The notes beneath the pieces were generated by a model. The model was given only the letters and a program-made list of their open reading frames with translations, had not been told where the DNA came from and made no database searches. From Candidatus Chlorobium masyuteum (GTDB lineage: Bacteria; Bacteroidota; Chlorobiia; Chlorobiales; Chlorobiaceae): a stretch of DNA of 64,000 bases. The translations under genes were made by a program, and so were the position numbers. Below are positions 62,773 through 64,000 of the stretch, in pieces; the first letter of the stretch is position 1, and each line of letters starts with the position of its first letter. The stretch is taken from assembly GCF_011601315.1 (NCBI RefSeq), contig NZ_JAAORA010000002.1:496001-560000 (forward strand), in the 5' to 3' direction.

Positions 62773-63999
62773 TTACTCTACGTCAAGGTTGTTTGTCTTG
62801 TTTGATATGTACAGCGAACCGATGACAAAGCTGACGCCAGCAATCAGGATCGGGTACCAGAGACCGGCAAGCGGGTCGGCAGGCGGAAGATCCGGACCGG
62901 GACGGGTTGCTTCAACAAGACGGGTCGAGATAAGCGGAACCAGACCGCCGAAGACGCCGTTGCCGATATGGTAGGGCAGGGACATCGAGGTATAGCGGAT
63001 ACGGGTCGGGAAAATCTCAACCAGGAACGCAGCAATCGGGCCGTATACCATGGTCACAAAAATAACCTGGATAAGAACCAGACCGATCATCTTGTAGTAA
63101 AGGTTCTGGGGAAGGGTTACTTCCTTCTTTGTTTCAGGTTTCAGCTTGTCTTTCGGCATTGCAGCTTTAACGGCAGGATCAACCGGAAACTTTTTCTTGA
63201 CGGTCTCTTTGTAGCTGGTTCCGTCGGTATAAAGTTTGGTTGTGACGGAGGTGATCAGCGAGTCGGTACCTTTGACCTCATACTTCATCTTGTTGACCGT
63301 TTTGTCTTCGATCACCTCTTTGGTCTTGAGATTGGCATCGTTGTACATGATGGTATAGATCGGTCTGTAGGCTATAACAGCGATCAGCATACCGGCCATC
63401 ATGATGTACTTGCGTCCGATCTTGTCGGAAAGCGCACCGAATACAATGAAGAATGGCGTTCCGATAAGCAGTGCGATAGAGATGATTATGTTGCTTTGTA
63501 CAAACTCAATGTTACAGGCATTCTGCAGGAAGGAGAGTGCATAGAACTGACCGGTGTACCAGACAACACCCTGACCGGCGGTTGCGCCGAGCAGTGCAAT
63601 AAGAACCATCTTCAGGTTATCTTTCTGTTTGAAGCTCTCAGCCAGAGGATTTGCGGAAGTTTTTCCCTCTTTTTTCATCTTTGCAAAGAGCGGTGATTCC
63701 GACATTCTCATGCGGATAAAGATCGAGACACCAACAAGGAGTGCGGAAAGAATAAACGGAATACGCCATCCCCAGTCGGTAAAGGTTTCAACACCGAGCA
63801 TCTGGCGGACGGTAAGAATGACACCGAGTGCAAGGAAGAGACCAAGGGTAGCTGTTGTCTGGATAAAACTGGTCCAGAAGCCTCTTTTTCCTTCGGGTGA
63901 GTGTTCGGCTACATAGGTTGCAGCACCACCGTACTCACCTCCAAGAGCAAGACCCTGCAGAAGCCGAAGAATAAATACTATTGCCGGAGCAAAAAATCC
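62773..63999 (-). CDS. MFS/MHS-family transporter (5' end beyond window)
   Basis: The last ~408 residues of a metabolite:H+ symporter-type MFS permease; the frame is open to the window end, so the start is outside. Hydrophobic helices with RMRMSESPLF and a GRKYIM loop of the MFS pattern are visible, and a C-terminal EIFPTRIRYTSMSLPYHIGNGVFGG region is typical of the MHS/ProP branch. An insertion of about 80 mostly charged residues (from YNDANLKTKE to KPETKKEVTL) lies between two helices. The substrate is unknown (MHS members carry organic acids or osmolytes). Confidence 0.85.
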   Translation of the reverse strand, partial: GFFAPAIVFILRLLQGLALGGEYGGAATYVAEHSPEGKRGFWTSFIQTTATLGLFLALGVILTVRQMLGVETFTDWGWRIPFILSALLVGVSIFIRMRMSESPLFAKMKKEGKTSANPLAESFKQKDNLKMVLIALLGATAGQGVVWYTGQFYALSFLQNACNIEFVQSNIIISIALLIGTPFFIVFGALSDKIGRKYIMMAGMLIAVIAYRPIYTIMYNDANLKTKEVIEDKTVNKMKYEVKGTDSLITSVTTKLYTDGTSYKETVKKKFPVDPAVKAAMPKDKLKPETKKEVTLPQNLYYKMIGLVLIQVIFVTMVYGPIAAFLVEIFPTRIRYTSMSLPYHIGNGVFGGLVPLISTRLVEATRPGPDLPPADPLAGLWYPILIAGVSFVIGSLYISNKTNNLDVE

Positions 64000-64000
64000 G

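Overview
The window looks like a piece of chromosome from a green sulfur bacterium (Chlorobi/Chlorobiales, Chlorobium or Pelodictyon type). This is an inference from gene content: a monomeric NADP-isocitrate dehydrogenase of the kind used for reductive-TCA carbon fixation, an ArsA-type ATPase with a C-terminal HSP20-like domain, a Bacteroidetes/Chlorobi-type FabI, and a proteome that fits this phylum. No photosynthesis gene lies inside the window. There are no rRNA or tRNA genes and no CRISPR array. Coding density is high and most genes sit in short same-strand runs.

Layout. 1-830: end of pgsA, then pgpA (phospholipid synthesis). 806-4740 (minus): dxs, a YjbQ-like gene and a GH13 amylase-family gene. 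5077-14747 (plus): PcrA/UvrD helicase, an MJ1255-type glycosyltransferase, a nitroreductase, aat, an ArsA-like ATPase, fabI and icd, the last ending in a strong terminator shared with a convergent YkuD_2-type protein. 15613-20342 (plus): an ABC uptake operon with two binding-type proteins, a permease and an ATPase, followed closely by cysK. 20353-25293: pirin, ymdB, fbp and recJ. 25488-29473 (minus): a membrane glycosylation cassette (PAP2 phosphatase, ArnT-like transferase, GT2 polyprenyl-phosphate glycosyltransferase, AglD-like protein). 29621-32832: CDF metal exporter, lipocalin, a small monooxygenase and an NAD(P)H quinone reductase-like gene.

32864-38802 (minus) is a complete cytochrome bd module, cydA-cydB-cydD-cydC. 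39172-40458 is a secreted phosphatidylserine-decarboxylase-like protein. 40614-44013 is an accessory island: a FitA/VapC-type toxin-antitoxin pair, two orphan or decayed antitoxins, an AbiV abortive-infection gene, and a long AT-rich gene broken by one in-frame stop codon. 44171-52360 (minus) is a full cbb3 oxidase locus in transcription order ccoN-O-Q-P-G-H-(Cys/Met-rich periplasmic protein)-I-S-SafE. Its CcoP has only one haem motif. Two oxygen-reducing terminal oxidases in one window of a presumed anaerobic phototroph point to oxygen scavenging or detoxification.

52614-63999 (all minus) is housekeeping: mtnA and a purine nucleoside phosphorylase (methylthioadenosine salvage), yggS, a cyclophilin, a YfgM-like protein, tatD, lspA, aroE, a TPR protein, uvrC, and a small membrane protein beside a truncated MHS-family transporter that runs off the window end.

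Besides genes, a family of roughly 140-185 bp intergenic elements with shared terminal inverted repeats (25295, 30557, 44852, and a doubtful degenerate copy near 38835) sits flush against gene ends. Two further inverted repeats that open with GTCATC also occur. The least explained parts are the accessory island, the broken gene beside AbiV, the unusual cbb3 accessory set and the twin-binding-protein ABC operon. I found no clear, complete, wholly new system; the accessory island is the best candidate for remnants of one.
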